Positions 40,301 through 52,996 of a stretch of DNA of 64,000 nt are shown here, one piece after another. Origin of the DNA: Aptenodytes patagonicus (taxonomy: Eukaryota; Chordata; Aves; Sphenisciformes; Spheniscidae); NCBI RefSeq assembly GCF_965638725.1, contig NC_134949.1, forward strand, positions 80,816,017 through 80,880,016. The letters run 5' to 3'. The translations under genes were made by a program, and so were the position numbers. The stretch's first letter is position 1, and every line of letters starts with the position of its first letter. The notes beneath the pieces were generated by a model that was not told where the DNA came from, searched no databases, and saw only the letters and a program-made list of their open reading frames with translations.

Positions 40301-42367
40301 CCTTTTTTTTATACCAGCTACCCGCTCCTAGGACTCAATCTGAATACCACCCATAAAAATCGATGAAGCATGCTAAGTCCAAAGCGGTGTTAACAAAACG
40401 TACGTGCCACGTCAAGCTTTCATCACGACCTTTATTGTGACCCTTGTGTTCCCCCGCTCTTCCTGGGTGTTATCTCCTGCTGTAGCATAAGCTTTTCCAG
40501 GAGGATCTATCCCTTTATTTGCTGTAAAGCATTCTGCTCTCCTGTGATGAATAAAAAATAACAACAGTGGGTTACAGTATGCACAGCATGAAGGACGTGG
40601 CTGCCAAGAGCAAAGGTTTGATCCTTGCATTCCACAAAAAGAACGGCTCAGTGTATTTAGCGCATTGCTCCAAGTGATTAATCCAGCGAATAAAGGTGGG
40701 GTTTTTTTCCCTAAGGCACATGAATATTTTTGAAAAGTAAGTTTTAATTCTGCTGGAGCAACAAAGCCTTAGAATTGAATTACCTAACTTTTACTAGCCC
40801 TATGATGACTTGTGATCAGGAATGGAAAAACAATATAAAAAAGTAGACTACTGTATCAAACATATTTGCTCAATAATCTTTTTGGTATCCAGGAGCTTAT
40901 CAGAGACCTCGTATCAGGCTGCTCTGGGTACAGCCTGTTGTTTCTCGCTGGAACGGTATCCAGTTCAGCTATCCGAATTCAGAAAACTGCAAACAGATGT
41001 ATATTGCAAGAAGCATTCAGTATAGATTTTTCATACGTTTGTATTATCAAACTTCTCTTTTAACGTAGGGAAGGTAGTCCCTTCAGTACGGAGTTACTCT
41101 ACCTGGAGGTTATTTAGTGAACAGCCTTGCAGGACTCAGGCCCATTGGGCGCTATTTAACTTTTTTTACAGAAGAGAAAAGCAGGGCCACCATATTAGCA
41201 ACCAAATCTAAAACTGATTTCAAAGTACATTCTCTGGTAGTACAATACACATCTTTGAAATTTATGGACATGAGTGGATATCTGAGAAAAACATGAAATC
41301 AACCATAATTTATCCAAAGAGAGCCTGACTTTCATGAACCACGGGGACAAATAAAATGTGAATACCTTCCAGAAGAAAACACTGTAGCTAGGCCTCAAAG
41401 GTAACTAAAATCTGACTAGATTAATTTAACATCTGTAGGTATATTTCTAAATCAAAGCATCATTAGTGTAATATATATACCAGCTGTAAAGTTTCTGTTT
41501 CTGGAGTGAAAAAAACAATGTAAGAGCTAGAAACAGAAAAAATAATGAAAAAGGGTTAGTTGTTCCAACTGGGCTCTTCTAGGAATTACAGAGTTTAAAA
41601 AAAAATCAGCGTTGTATTAATATTTTATTTTTAATCAGAGCTTAATTGGGTTTAGATTAAGTACATTTTGATTCCAATATTCCACTCTGATTTTCTTAAA
41701 TGTATAGTTCACCTTTATTTACTTAATAATACATATTTTCCTGTATATAGTTCATGGGATTGGTAGTGGGATAATGACTGATTCGAGTCTTTGTCTTTTC
41801 TCTAAGAGCAAATGAAAGTTGTTAAACTGTCTTAAGATCTTCAGCTCTGTATAGGCAAAGAGCACTCTACAAAATTAAGTGAAATTATAAGATTTTGCCC
41901 CAAAGAACTGAATACTCAGGTAAACAGGAGCAAGAATTCTAGTGTAAATATGTTGATAGCATTCAATGAAGAGTTGACTAATTAAAAAAAAAAAAAGTTT
42001 GCAAAAGAATTAGGGCTTTAAGGACTGATATAAAGATGACAGGAAAGGACAGTGAGTGCTTGTTAAGAGGGACATTGCCCCAGTCAAGGGGTTTGAAGAT
42101 AGGGGGGAAGAAAAGAGGAATAAAACTAATATTGGTGCTATGGGAAACCAAATGACCCAATAGTGATTTCAACCACTCCTTGATCTACTTTTAAATATCC
42201 AAAGCGAGTGGCCTCTACCACCTTCTTCCAAGGTGTGGTTTAACAAACAACTGAACTGATGTAATACCTTACAGCTGCAAGGGGGAAGATCTCACTTCCT
42301 CCTGCCCTCTTCTGAGGTCCTCTCCTCGCCCTTGTGCCTGCTCTGGTGTTTGGTGGCTCCCAGCTGA

Positions 42368-42402
42368 GTCAACTCAATTCAACTCAACTCGACTCAACTC
42401 AC
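42368..42402 (+). repeat. Imperfect (ACTCA)n pentanucleotide run
   Basis: About seven imperfect units of ACTCA, with ATTCA and GACTC variants. Confidence 0.85.
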
Positions 42403-42438
42403 TAACCTACAGAAAACTATCCAGTCTTTTTGGCAGGA

Positions 42439-42463
42439 TAGCGAGTCAAATTTTGACTCGCTA
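42439..42463 (+). repeat. 25-bp near-perfect palindrome
   Basis: TAGCGAGTCAAA, one central T, then TTTGACTCGCTA. The 12-bp arms are exact reverse complements. It lies about 40 bases after the ACTCA-type repeat and shares the GACTC word with it. Confidence 0.95.
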
Positions 42464-43037
42464 AGGGGTTTGAAAAATACCAAAGCCCAAAGAAGGTAAA
42501 TGGTGGAGCCCGTGCCTGAAGGAAAGGGTAGGAGGAGGGAATGGGATTTTCTGCTTTCAGCAATGCTGAGCGGCTACATGGACATTATCCCAAAAGACTA
42601 CTCTGCTGCCAGAACACCATAAAATACAGTTCTGTAGCCTGCGACACCTCGGTCTGAGGATTTCTTCCTGACTCAGTTTCCAGTCCTAAAATTAGCCTAT
42701 GGCATTACCCTTAATAAGAAAAAAGATGCATTTTCACTTTGTGCTGTAAGTAGAGCTTTACTGGGTCGAAAAAAAAGGCTTGGGTTTGTTTTTACTTACA
42801 CCAAAGCACTTGTCTTAGAGCACAGTAATATGTAATAGTTAATCTAACTGTACAATCTGAAGTGGAGAGACAGCACTTGTAATTCTACCACCAGGTAATT
42901 AGGTGATGTCAGCACGCTCACACCCTTGGTTAATCTAGCCTCATTTACCCTATAATAACATAACAGTGCCTTGCCTTCACCCCATTTTTTCAGCGTTACA
43001 GGTAGCTCGCTCTATGTATGTTGCATTAAAGGCTTTT

Positions 43038-43065
43038 TGTGTGTGTGCGTGTGTGTGTGTGTGTG
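43038..43065 (+). repeat. (TG)n microsatellite
   Basis: About 14 TG units with one GC interruption. Confidence 0.95.
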
Positions 43066-45783
43066 ATGACAAACCTGCTGACATGCGGGAGAGTGACAGG
43101 GCACTTTATCTTTTACATTGCTTCAATGGGTAAACTCCCAGAATGTAAACATTTCAAGACGAGACATATAGGGGTAGGTATACAGACGAGACTTTTTTCT
43201 TTCCAGATTAAACAGAAATAAATTGGAGGTATACTGAGTTATCGGATACATTTGAAAATCCCAGTCTGGACAGTAAACAAACATCTGTAATGCTGAACCC
43301 CAGGATAAACAGCAAATATTTTGTGTTCTTTAGCTAATATTTGCAGAGTTACACTCAGATGAATTAGGTAATCAAAGAAACTGGAATCAAGTAGCATGAC
43401 TCAAAATGGATGCAAAACTCTATGATATAGCTCTAATTAAACACTGCTGTACGATGCTTCTTGTACTTAGCTTCTTCTGGAACAGCATCGGTGACCCACC
43501 TGGCGCGTTTTCCTGTCCTGTCAGCAGCGTTTCCCAGTGGCTTGGGAACCTTTGGGGTCTCCAGCTATGGCTGTTGAAACAGGGAACCCAGACAAGAAGT
43601 GTATGCGAACCCTGAGAGGTAGACAGCTGGCAGGAGACCAGCTTTTGCGTATTTGCTGCTTTACGTTCAAACATTATGAATTTTGTCTGCCAGTTTCTAG
43701 AGCCAAATATACCTCAAGCCATAAACAGGAGGTAAAAAGGGAGAAAGGAAGAGAATTCTGTTAATATATGCAAAAGTTAATAACAATTTTAAAAAAAATA
43801 TGGGGGGAAGCCCTTTAAAATAACTCAGTTAAAAACTAAACATCTGGTGACACTAGTATGCAGAAAAGCAGACTTCAAAGGCCTGCTGCTTATAGAAGTC
43901 CTTGCTGTTGCCTTTTTTAAACCATATATCCAGATTTTTATTCTGGCTCTCGCTGCATTTGGAGTAAGTGAAATGATCTGAGAAAAGAAGGTTTCTTTGG
44001 TTTTTTTTTTACCTGGCAAGACATTAGCTCAGGGATTATTATGAGAAAAAAAACTGTTTGGAAAATACGCTAAATATTGCGAATATTATAGGAAAGCTTT
44101 GGAAAACATGCTGGATTTGCATCCAGCTCTGAACGTAACAATTTTTATTTCTTGCAGGTTCAGTATCAGATTATTTCCATGAGGTTTCCAGAAGTGAATG
44201 GAGCATTTCAGGCACGGTTTCACTAAAGAGAGACAGGTCTAACTGCACAAGGATCTGTCATGTGCGATTTTGTTTACTTCTGCCTGTTTGCTAACCTCCA
44301 ACTTCAGTGAGTCACGGTATTTTTACTACCATGCTATCCATTCCATAGGCTTTAACACACTTCTCCACTTAATTATTAACAAAGTCCAAAGGTATCCACC
44401 CCTCTCCCACACAGATCTGCCAGCTAAACACAGCTCTGAAACCTCTTCTTATTTAAAATTGTTCTTTACGGTTTGGATAAATACAGTGTTAGTAGTTGAT
44501 GCTTTCGTGTTGCTGAAATGACGTCCTTCCCCAGTTCTCCAAGCTCAGAAGGCTTTCAATGTTATGGCTCCCGCCGCTGCTTACATTCCTCATGCCAAAA
44601 AACCTGGGACTTTCCCGTGCTCCAGTCCTACAGACATCTTCTGGCTTTGCTCCTCATGATCCAGTTGAAAATAACCTCCTTTTCCAGGATTCCCTGTAGC
44701 TGCCTTCTAAGTAAAATAAGCCTTTTACTCTCTTTCCTTACCCCGCAGATCACCCACTATGGTCTTCTCTGTTTCTTTGGTCAGGCTTGACTGTGGTTTG
44801 ATGCCAGGCTGATTTCAGAGGTAATGCAGATGGAAGGAATTCAGCCAGTGCTCCTTCATCACAGCACGCCACCTCTCCAGGACACGGGGTGTGTGCCATG
44901 AATCAGATCAGGAAATAATTTTTATTTCCAGCTGCTTTTTTTTATTATTTTTCAGTGGAACAGGTCTCCTGATCTGGTTCACAGCACGGCACTGCAAAGA
45001 GCTGGAGTTGGGAAAATTGAGGAGTGGTGCGGTATTGCATTAAGACAAAAAAGGTGGAACTGGCTGTGGGGATGTTTCTGGGGCCACAGGATCAGAAAAC
45101 TGTGGCCTTTCTGCTACCAGCCTGAGATGAGCCTTCCCTCAATTTCTAGCAAGTAACAAGCTTGTTAATGTGTCTTATAGCACAGTAAATCTGCATGTGT
45201 TTTCAAATCTCATCTGACCTCCCTCTTCTGTTTACTTTCTGTGTTATTTAATGTCTTGTTTGCAAATTATTTTATCAAACACTTTAAACAATTTTAGAAG
45301 TACAGTCTTGCTTTAAAAAAAAATCTATCTAGGACTTAGTTATGAGCAGTTCCTATTCACACAGCAAAGCTGACCAGTGTAAAGAATAGTGAGAAATACT
45401 TGAACGAGAACGCGGACAATCAAAGTGTGAAGGAAAAAACTGGTACCTGCAAAGCATCAGCCCAACTATACGTGTGTTGCTTTTGTTTAAAAATCTGACT
45501 TGTAGATATGCCATGATTGAGCAAAGAGCCCAGAAATGAAATACACATTTGTTCTTCATACAAGGCAGTTCTAGCATACGCTCAGCGTATCGGTTGTGAA
45601 TGCTGGAAAAGACTGGGTGTAGTACAGTGAGTGTTAGTCACGGCATGCAAACAAGGTAGGAAAACAATTTAAGCTGAATAGTTACTCAGCTAATTGCTTT
45701 GAGCAAGTCTCAGATTTACACACCCTAGAACCCAAACTCAAAATTTTGACTTGATAGTATGAGACAAGTACTGCCCTTTCTCC

Positions 45784-45802
45784 GGGGGGGGGGGGGGGGG
45801 GG
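45784..45802 (+). repeat. Homopolymer run of 19 G
   Basis: Nineteen consecutive G. The length is prone to sequencing error and polymorphism. Confidence 0.9.
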
Positions 45803-47844
45803 CAATCAGGGGCTTTCTAAAACTGCATTTGCAGTAGTACAAGCGAACAGGAAAAGAAACTGCTTGCATTAAGGACCTTGGAGGACTGCAAAAGTGTGAT
45901 TAGATGAGCTCTGGAAAATGCACTGGAGTGGATACAAAGTACCAGTGCTGCATGGTGCGTATCCTACCTGCTCGCCACGTGCTACCACTCTGAAAGCAGC
46001 ACACAACCTGTACTTTCCCTTTAATTGCCTCAGTAAAAAAAAACCAAAACAGCTAGCTTTAAACTCACCTTCAAAAGCCACCGGACTTTGCACCAAAACA
46101 AATATACGTGCACATGATTCACACTGACTCTCCTTGGGTGCTCTGGCAATAACACAACTTTTAAAGTCACTGCATCTGCTTGCTAAATAAACGTGCTTAC
46201 ACCTTTTGTGCATGAAGAACTTGGTCTGAAGTGTACATACTTAGTATGGAGGCAAACGTAAGTTCCAACTTCAGTTTTAATTTCTGCACTTGGACTGAAT
46301 TATTTGCAAAGAGGTGAGATCACAGCAAGCTGACATTTGCATGGTAATTCCTTCTTGAAATCTGCATAAAACAGATTTAGGCACAGAAACTACTGAAGCT
46401 TAGGTTAAGGCTACAACTAAAGCCAGACAAGAATAAATAAGTATTGGTCGAAGTATGCTGGGAGAATTTACCAGCCACAGTGTAAGCTAATCTAGGCATG
46501 CAAGGGAGTACATACATGCTGCAGAAGTATATAGGAGGACACATTTTAAAGAAAACCAAGCATAAGTTGCTAATAATTGCATTAAGAAACACGTTCCACC
46601 ATACATTCTTGCTTGCCTTTTTGTTCTAGTACGTCTTGCTAATATACAAGCTCTTCAGGGAAAGGGCAGATTTTCTGCATGATTATTAAAGGACAGTAGG
46701 GAGAGCACAGGGTATTACAGGAAAGAAGGGTTGGGAATTGGAAGCAGACGTCAGAGACTGGTACAGAGTTGACGTAAACAGTAGAGAGACTTGAGAGGGA
46801 CAGTAAAAGACAGCTTTAGCTGGAGAGGGGGAAGAATGGAAGCCAGAAAAGATGTTGCAATAGTCAACTAATGAATAAGATATGAGTCACAGTTATGGTG
46901 GTGATGACAGGGAGAGATTTTAAAGATGTCGCCCAAGAAGAGAATCTCAGTGAGATAGATAAAACACCAAATGTGAAACTGAGATTGGGGAAAAAGGGGC
47001 AACAAAGGCTTCATTGAGCCAACAGAGCAAAAGTAGAAAGAAGTGAGAAGCCTGGATAAGAAAAGAAACTCTTTCTTTGAAATAGGAAACATTCAAAGAG
47101 TATTCAGTACAAATAGTATTTCAAAAGAAATACAGGGATTGATAAATTAAAATGCATTAAGCAATTAAATTAATAATTAATTAAATTAAGAGTACATCTA
47201 TTTCCAAGGACAATAGGAAAAAAACGTACATGTAGGAGGAAACTGTTATCCCTTCAGTGACACATCATGGCAAGTACCATATGCATCAAAGGAAGGAGCA
47301 AAAACCCCAGTAACAGAATAACAAAACTTCTCCCTAGTTCAAGACCATTTGTTTTCTGAAATTGTGTAATTTTATTATACAAAGTCTAACTGATTTTTTA
47401 GCAGTTCTCAGAGACAATAAAACCATAGATAAATCTGCTAAATCCTGCTGAATCTGGTAATACAGTGTCCAGTACAAAAATAAATTTATAGTAAAGGAAT
47501 GTTACACTGGAGGAAGAAAAGATTCAGATGAGAAGGTAAGGTAAAGGGGATTTGGAAAAGAACAGCACAGTTGAGTTTTAGGAGTAATTGCTTATTCCCA
47601 TAAACTGTTTTCAAGCTGATAGTTTCCCCTATGGTTCCTTCACATCCTGCAGAAGGCTCAAGTGTGGGCTTCCCCTCAGAAAAAGCTTGGGGGGGTACAG
47701 TTTTCCCCCTCTCTTTCAGTTCACCCTTAATGTGTGCATCCTGCATTACTGTAAGAAAGGTGCTTGCTCACTGCTAGTAGTCTTTCTGTAAAAGAAGAAC
47801 TTTTTTATTAAAATGGAGAAATGAAACAGACTGACGTTAATAAC

Positions 47845-47860
47845 GGGGGGGGGGGGGGGG
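47845..47860 (+). repeat. Homopolymer run of 16 G
   Basis: Sixteen consecutive G, followed by AGAGA. Confidence 0.9.
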
Positions 47861-50510
47861 AGAGAACCGTCACATTAAAAAAATGTTAATTCAACAATTC
47901 TCAACATTGCTGCCGATAATATAGCTATCCATAGCGATGATGACGGTACCAGCATAAAAAGAATGTCGGTTATTAGAGAAATTCTAAACATTTTGGGTTA
48001 AGAAGGGTTAATTGATAAGTTTAAAGCACCATCATCTTACATGCAACTGTTCTTAGTCTTTTTGACACAGGAAGAGACATATGGACATCTGGAATGTTTG
48101 ATCTTGACACTGACAAATAATGAATTATTTCACTAGTAAGTAGAGTAATGAGCAAAATCACTTTCAAATATGGATAGAAATGATCTGAATGACTGAGTCC
48201 ATACCTTATATTGATAGGATGGCGTAGTAAACATCTCTAATGAAAATTAACTATAAGTAACAACTTTAATCGCTTATTTTGTTGGGAAATAAAATCTCAG
48301 CTTAGATTTAAAAAAAAAAATATCCAATGTCTAAATAGTTTTGTGGAACATTAGACTTGTATAAACCTGTAACTTGCATCCTGGTTCCATCCAAATCCTG
48401 TCATATTAAAATGAGGCAGATGAGCCTCATATGATTTATCTTAAAACATTTTCATTTATCACCTTTAGTCTCAGAGCTTTGTTCTAATCCAGCAGAGACG
48501 TGCATCTAAAAACAACCAGCCCTCAAAACCAAACTGCCCTAAAACCAAGGACAAAGCAAAGTAGCACAGACATTTCTGTAACAAGACTGCTATGCTGGGA
48601 CAGAGCTTCATAATGAAAGGTCAGGATGGATAAATCTCACAGGTCTCTTCTGTTTCACCAGTTTGCTTGGTGGTTGTGGTTTTTTTTAAGAGGGCGGATT
48701 TGGTGAGAGAGAACTGCTCTTTTAACAATAATTTGCAACTATGTATGCACGTAACCCACATATTAACTTAAATAAATCAGATGTAATCATCTCCTGTTCA
48801 TTATCACATGGGACTTTTGGCTTCAACTTATTTTGACCAGGCACAAATGGGCAGGATTCAGCACGCACAAAATTACACGCAAAAAGTCTTAAATTACACT
48901 TGGATAGTTTTTTGTACTTCCGTTAGAGACCTCTGTTCATAAAACTTGTTGTCTTGTGACAGTCCAGCCACTTCTATTCTTTTAAGAAGAGTAATTCAAT
49001 AATATTAAAATAATTTTCATTTAGTACGTTAGTTCCATAAAACTTCAGTAGTCACACAAAGAGAAACAGAACCATACGTATGCTATTTCAGCTTATGAAA
49101 TGCTGGCTATGATGCTTGGTCTCTGCAGTTCCCATTCAAATAAATACCTAAATGAGAAGGCTCTATTTTACTTATTATATCGACTTTGTCAGGAAAGTCT
49201 TTCATGATGACCCAGCAAAAACGAGGCACACTGTCTGTTAAAATCTCTATCATCAGATCAGCAAGAGAAACCACAGCAAATATTTGAGCATGGGGTCAGC
49301 CCACTTCCTGCGTTTTACCCGTAGTTGCAGGAGGTGGTGAGGGTGCTGCCAATTTTACTGGTATAGTCCGTTTCCCAGACTTCTGAATGAGTCTGTGCTG
49401 ACTTGGATCTGCTCATCTGCTTCCACAGAACTCTTATGAGAGACTCCGTATCTGGCCTTTAAATGAACGGAAAGACGTTTTTGTTTTGCAGATGAAAACA
49501 TTTTGTGATAGAAATGCTGCGCGTGACCGTGGAGACCTCTGACAAAGCCAGCTGGCTACTGGGAAGATGGAAAATCAACGACTGCACAAGTCTGGCTGCT
49601 TGTTTCACAACTGTCGAGCTGTTAGGCAATAGTAATATGGTTATTGCATATTAATAGAATATAACACTAATTAAAGCTTATTCCAGCTAAAAGCCTAGCA
49701 AATAATCTAATTTCTGATTTCTAAAAGCTTGCACATTTAAATAGCTAATGGATGTTTATGATATTTCATAAGTTATTAAGATTTGAACTGCGATACAAAT
49801 TTACACAATCCAGTCAGTAATCTACACTTAAAAAGTGCTTTTGGTACAAAAGGAATCAGTACGGTCTCCAGGGTAAATATTTTAAATGCGGGATACATTC
49901 TCCTCCTTCACTACAGATGCTTTCTGCCACACCAGCCATTTTTATGGTCAAAATGTATGCAACTTCTTTAGAAGCAAACACTTCCAAAACAGGGATTAAG
50001 AGAGCTCTTCTCCATGTCTGGAGGAACACAGTCCTCTTCGCTGACCACACTGTAGGCGGAGGTTGCTATGAGTTTGGTTATCAGTGAGTCTGGGATGGGG
50101 AGCCCACAGCTCATAAACAGGAAACAGCCCACAACTCATTTTAAATTCCAATAAATATTTCGTCGTTTTACTGCCTTTGGGACAGCGTTAGTGTGTGAGC
50201 CAGGACAAGATGTATGAAACTTCTATTTGCCCCTCAGAAAAGCTAGCTGAGCTCGACAGCTCAGCTTGTACGATGTCACCTCAGGGACCAGCAATACAAC
50301 TACGCATGCAAACAGACCTCCTAAATCCAGTCTGAAAGTTCAATATGGAAACTCAAACACAAGTGGCCTCACTCTCCACAGCCTCCTTGCCAAAACAAGA
50401 GGGGAAACAGTTTTAAGAGCTGATCACATACCCAAAGAAAACCAATACATATTTGCAACTGCACAGAGGCTTATTCTGTTTGTTTGTGTATATTTCAGGG
50501 GGAAGAGAGG

Positions 50511-50675
50511 GAAGGGAAGGGAAGGGAAGGGAAGGGAAGGGAAGGGAAGGGAAGGGAAGGGAAGGGAAGGGAAGGGAAGGGAAGGGAAGGGAAGGGAAGG
50601 GAAGGGAAGGGAAGGGAAGGGAAGGGAAGGGAAGGGAAGGGAAGGGAAGGGAAGGGAAGGGAAGGGAAGGGAAGG
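50511..50675 (+). repeat. (GAAGG)33 perfect pentanucleotide array
   Basis: Thirty-three uninterrupted GAAGG units, flanked by GGAAGAGAGG upstream and GAAAAA downstream. Because no frame of the pentamer contains a stop on either strand, it produces long artefactual open frames (GREGK or SLPFP repeats). The purine-only strand with regular GGG triplets could form triplex or G-quadruplex structure. Confidence 0.98.
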
Positions 50676-50679
50676 AAAA

Positions 50680-51600
50680 ATTTGTCTGCGCAGATAACAT
50701 CTTTCACGGAAATAGTCCCTCATCCTTGTTATCAGCTGAGCTCTGTTAGACACAGCCCGTGGGGAAATATGTAGGTGTTAAAATTGGGAATTAACTTACT
50801 AAATCAACTGATTCTTGCAGCATTGGGTGTTGGCCCAGCTTGGGACAGACCTTGGAGCAGCACTAATGGTTGAGAAGTTGGGCTGTGACCAGAACTGGCT
50901 TGAAATAGTCTGAAAAAGCCTTAAATAAATGTGAGGGCTTTCGTTAGCTTCTGTTTTCCACGGTTAATACTGCCTTTTATTGGTTGGCATTGAGGCATGC
51001 TTTCTGGTGGTTTTTCAGCCTCTACCTCTTACTGTTGTTCCTGTACTGAGTGCTCCGGTGTCCAGGTGCATGTGCTTAACCCAAATTTATGAGAAATTTA
51101 TGGAATTAAAGATAGTGCTCACTGCAGTAGGGGTTGAAGCTCCATGACAGTGCTCTCCTTCCTTCCCTTCTGGGCCTGTGTTTCTGTTTTCTGAACTGCC
51201 ACAAACTGTGTTTCCATCGAGTAAAAACAAGCAGAAGCTGCATGTGTGTGTGTGTACTTGGTACCTGTAAAAGACCTTCCCATTGGAAACATCTGAAATG
51301 AGTCATGTTTTCTCCTCCTGGCACCTATGTTATCGACTACTCAGCTCAGTGAGTGAGAACGTGAAAGTGAAAATGCAATTATTTGATTAAAAAAAGCTAG
51401 TGATACTTTTTTGTGAAGTAATGACCACAATCATGAGGATCATCAAGAAATGTAATATAGATGAAGCAGTCAAGGAGCAGAAATGGTGGGGGGGGCTGAA
51501 CCCCTTTTGAAACCACTGTATTTATGCTTCTGGTTGCCTTTCCAAGATTTAAGAGCCTCAAGAAGCCAAAACCCTTTACAAAGCCTCGTTCGGGGGTTTG
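50680..51600. other. Upstream flank of the CpG island, no recognised gene
   Basis: No gene was recognised. Base composition changes from AT-leaning to GC-rich towards its right end. Confidence 0.5.
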
Positions 51601-51649
51601 CTGGGTTTTATTCGGGATTTCGGGCTTTGTTTTGTAGACGTGACCCGCG

Positions 51650-51655
51650 GTAAGT
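51650..51655 (+). other. Strong splice-donor-like site at the island's left edge
   Basis: CCGCG|GTAAGTTT is close to the donor consensus. It could end an upstream alternative first exon of the same gene. Confidence 0.3.
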
Positions 51656-52140
51656 TTCTAAACACGACAAAGCTTTTCTCAGCCGGCCGCACTCAAGGAG
51701 AAGCCCCTGCGCTACGGTCCACACGGCTCCTCCGCACCTCCCCTCAGGGCCAGGGCACGGCCAGCTCCCCCACCTCCGCCCCAGCCTTGCCTGTCCCGGC
51801 CGCAGCCCCGCCGCGCACGGCCCGGGCGGGTCAGGGGAGGCGAGCGCAGACTTTGCCCCCCCACCCCCGGCAGCCGGCCCGCCCCTCCGCCCGGCGGGGC
51901 TTTATTCGCCCTTGACGGAAAGTAGCGGCGCTTCAGTCGCGGCGCCTCAGTCGCGCCCCCCTCTCCCTCCGCCGGCCCCCGCCTCCCTCCGCGCGCGTCC
52001 GCCGGTACGCCGCCGGGGCGCGCGGAGGGACCGGGGAAGGGGTGGGGGTGTCGGGGGAGATGAGAGGGAGGAGCGCGCGTGCCCCAGCGCTGCGCCCGGC
52101 CCGCGCAGGTCTCTCCCCGCCCAGCCAATCGCGCGCGGCC

Positions 52141-52287
52141 ATGGCGGGAGGTGTGTGCCACGAGCTCACTTCCGGTACCTGTCACCCTGCCGCCCAGAGT
52201 CAGTCAGTCAGTCAAGCGCAGGACCGGGGTACTTCTGCCCTCCTCCTCCTCCCCCCCCCCTCACCGACCCCCGCCCCGCCGGGCTGA
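52141..52287 (+). other. Possible upstream ORF in the 5' leader, 48 codons
   Basis: The ATG at 52141 is in strong initiation context (GCCATGG) and opens a 48-codon frame beginning MAGGVCHELTSGTCHP and ending in a proline-rich tail. If transcription starts upstream of it, this would be an upstream ORF that could dampen translation of the main frame. The same ATG overlaps the YY1-like motif, so it may be only a DNA element. Confidence 0.2.
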
Positions 52288-52699
52288 CAGCGCCGCGCGG
52301 CTGTTGCCCGTGGCCGAGGCTGGCGGCGAGGGGGTGCTCGCGCGCCGGCAGCGGTGGTTGGAAGGCGTTGGGCGCGCGTGTGCCGAGAGCCGGGCGTCCC
52401 GCGGGACCGACGGCGGATCGCGGCCGGCGACGCGGCGGTGCTTGCCCGACCCGACCCGACCCTGCCCAGCCCGCTGCGCCCATGGGCGCCGGGCGGCCGC
52501 GGGCGGCCGCGCCTCTCCGCCTGCCTGCGGGCCGGTAGTAATGCGCGGTATTGCCTTAGGGGCGCCCCCCCCCCCCGCTCCCTGCGGTGCAGAGGCTGCC
52601 TGTATCCCGGCTGGGGCTGCGGCGGCTGAGGGGGGCACGGGGAGGGGGCGGAGGCGGTAGGAGCGCGGCTGGGTGACGCCCCCGCTTCGCTAACATGGT

Positions 52700-52996
52700 G
52701 GCGGTTTTGCTAATGACCTGTCCTTTCTTCTCCTCCCCCTCTCTTTTTATCATTTATTTATTTATTTATTTATTTATCTCGTCGCCGCGTTTTGAAGCCC
52801 TCTGCGAAACGCCGGCGGTGGCAAAGGCGAGGAGAAGGAGTTAGCTGGCCTGGGGACATGCTTTAGCTGTTCCTGCTGCCGCGCTCGGGCTTCGCGCCAG
52901 CTGCCCGCCGTGCGGGGACCGCGGTGGGCGGCAGCCTGGGGCCGGAGGGGCTAGAGGACGAGCAAGAGCGGCCCTGGCGGAGGCTGGCGTTTGTAG
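52700..52996 (+). other. Candidate end of a non-coding first exon
   Basis: A donor-like site TTTGTAG|GTAACG has its GT at 52997-52998 near the right end of the CpG island. A first exon of the inferred PPARA transcript could end here. The start is unknown and the left coordinate is only nominal. The alternative donor at 51650 would give a different first exon. Confidence 0.3.
52753..52777 (+). repeat. (TTTA)n tetranucleotide run
   Basis: About six TTTA units in the middle of the otherwise GC-rich island. Confidence 0.95.

Larger units (their letters stand above)
32930..50495. other. Long non-coding stretch, no recognised gene
   Basis: About 17.5 kb with many short open frames, none resembling a known protein or framed by convincing splice sites. 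Simple repeats, homopolymer G runs and palindromes in it are listed separately. It would be distal let-7 host intron or intergenic DNA upstream of the CpG island. Confidence 0.5.

Noticed and set aside
42165-42260. Possible old minus-strand CR1 3' UTR fragment
   Set aside because: The word order recalls old CR1 copies, but the match is too weak by eye and no octamer tail or coding part is visible.
50266-50774. Long open frames on both strands with GREGK or SLPFP repeats
   Set aside because: They are produced entirely by the GAAGG pentamer array, which contains no stop codon in any frame.
51598-52660. Long open frames up to about 208 codons in the GC-rich island
   Set aside because: GC-rich DNA lacks stop codons by composition. 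The proline, arginine and alanine-rich products overlap on both strands and match no family.
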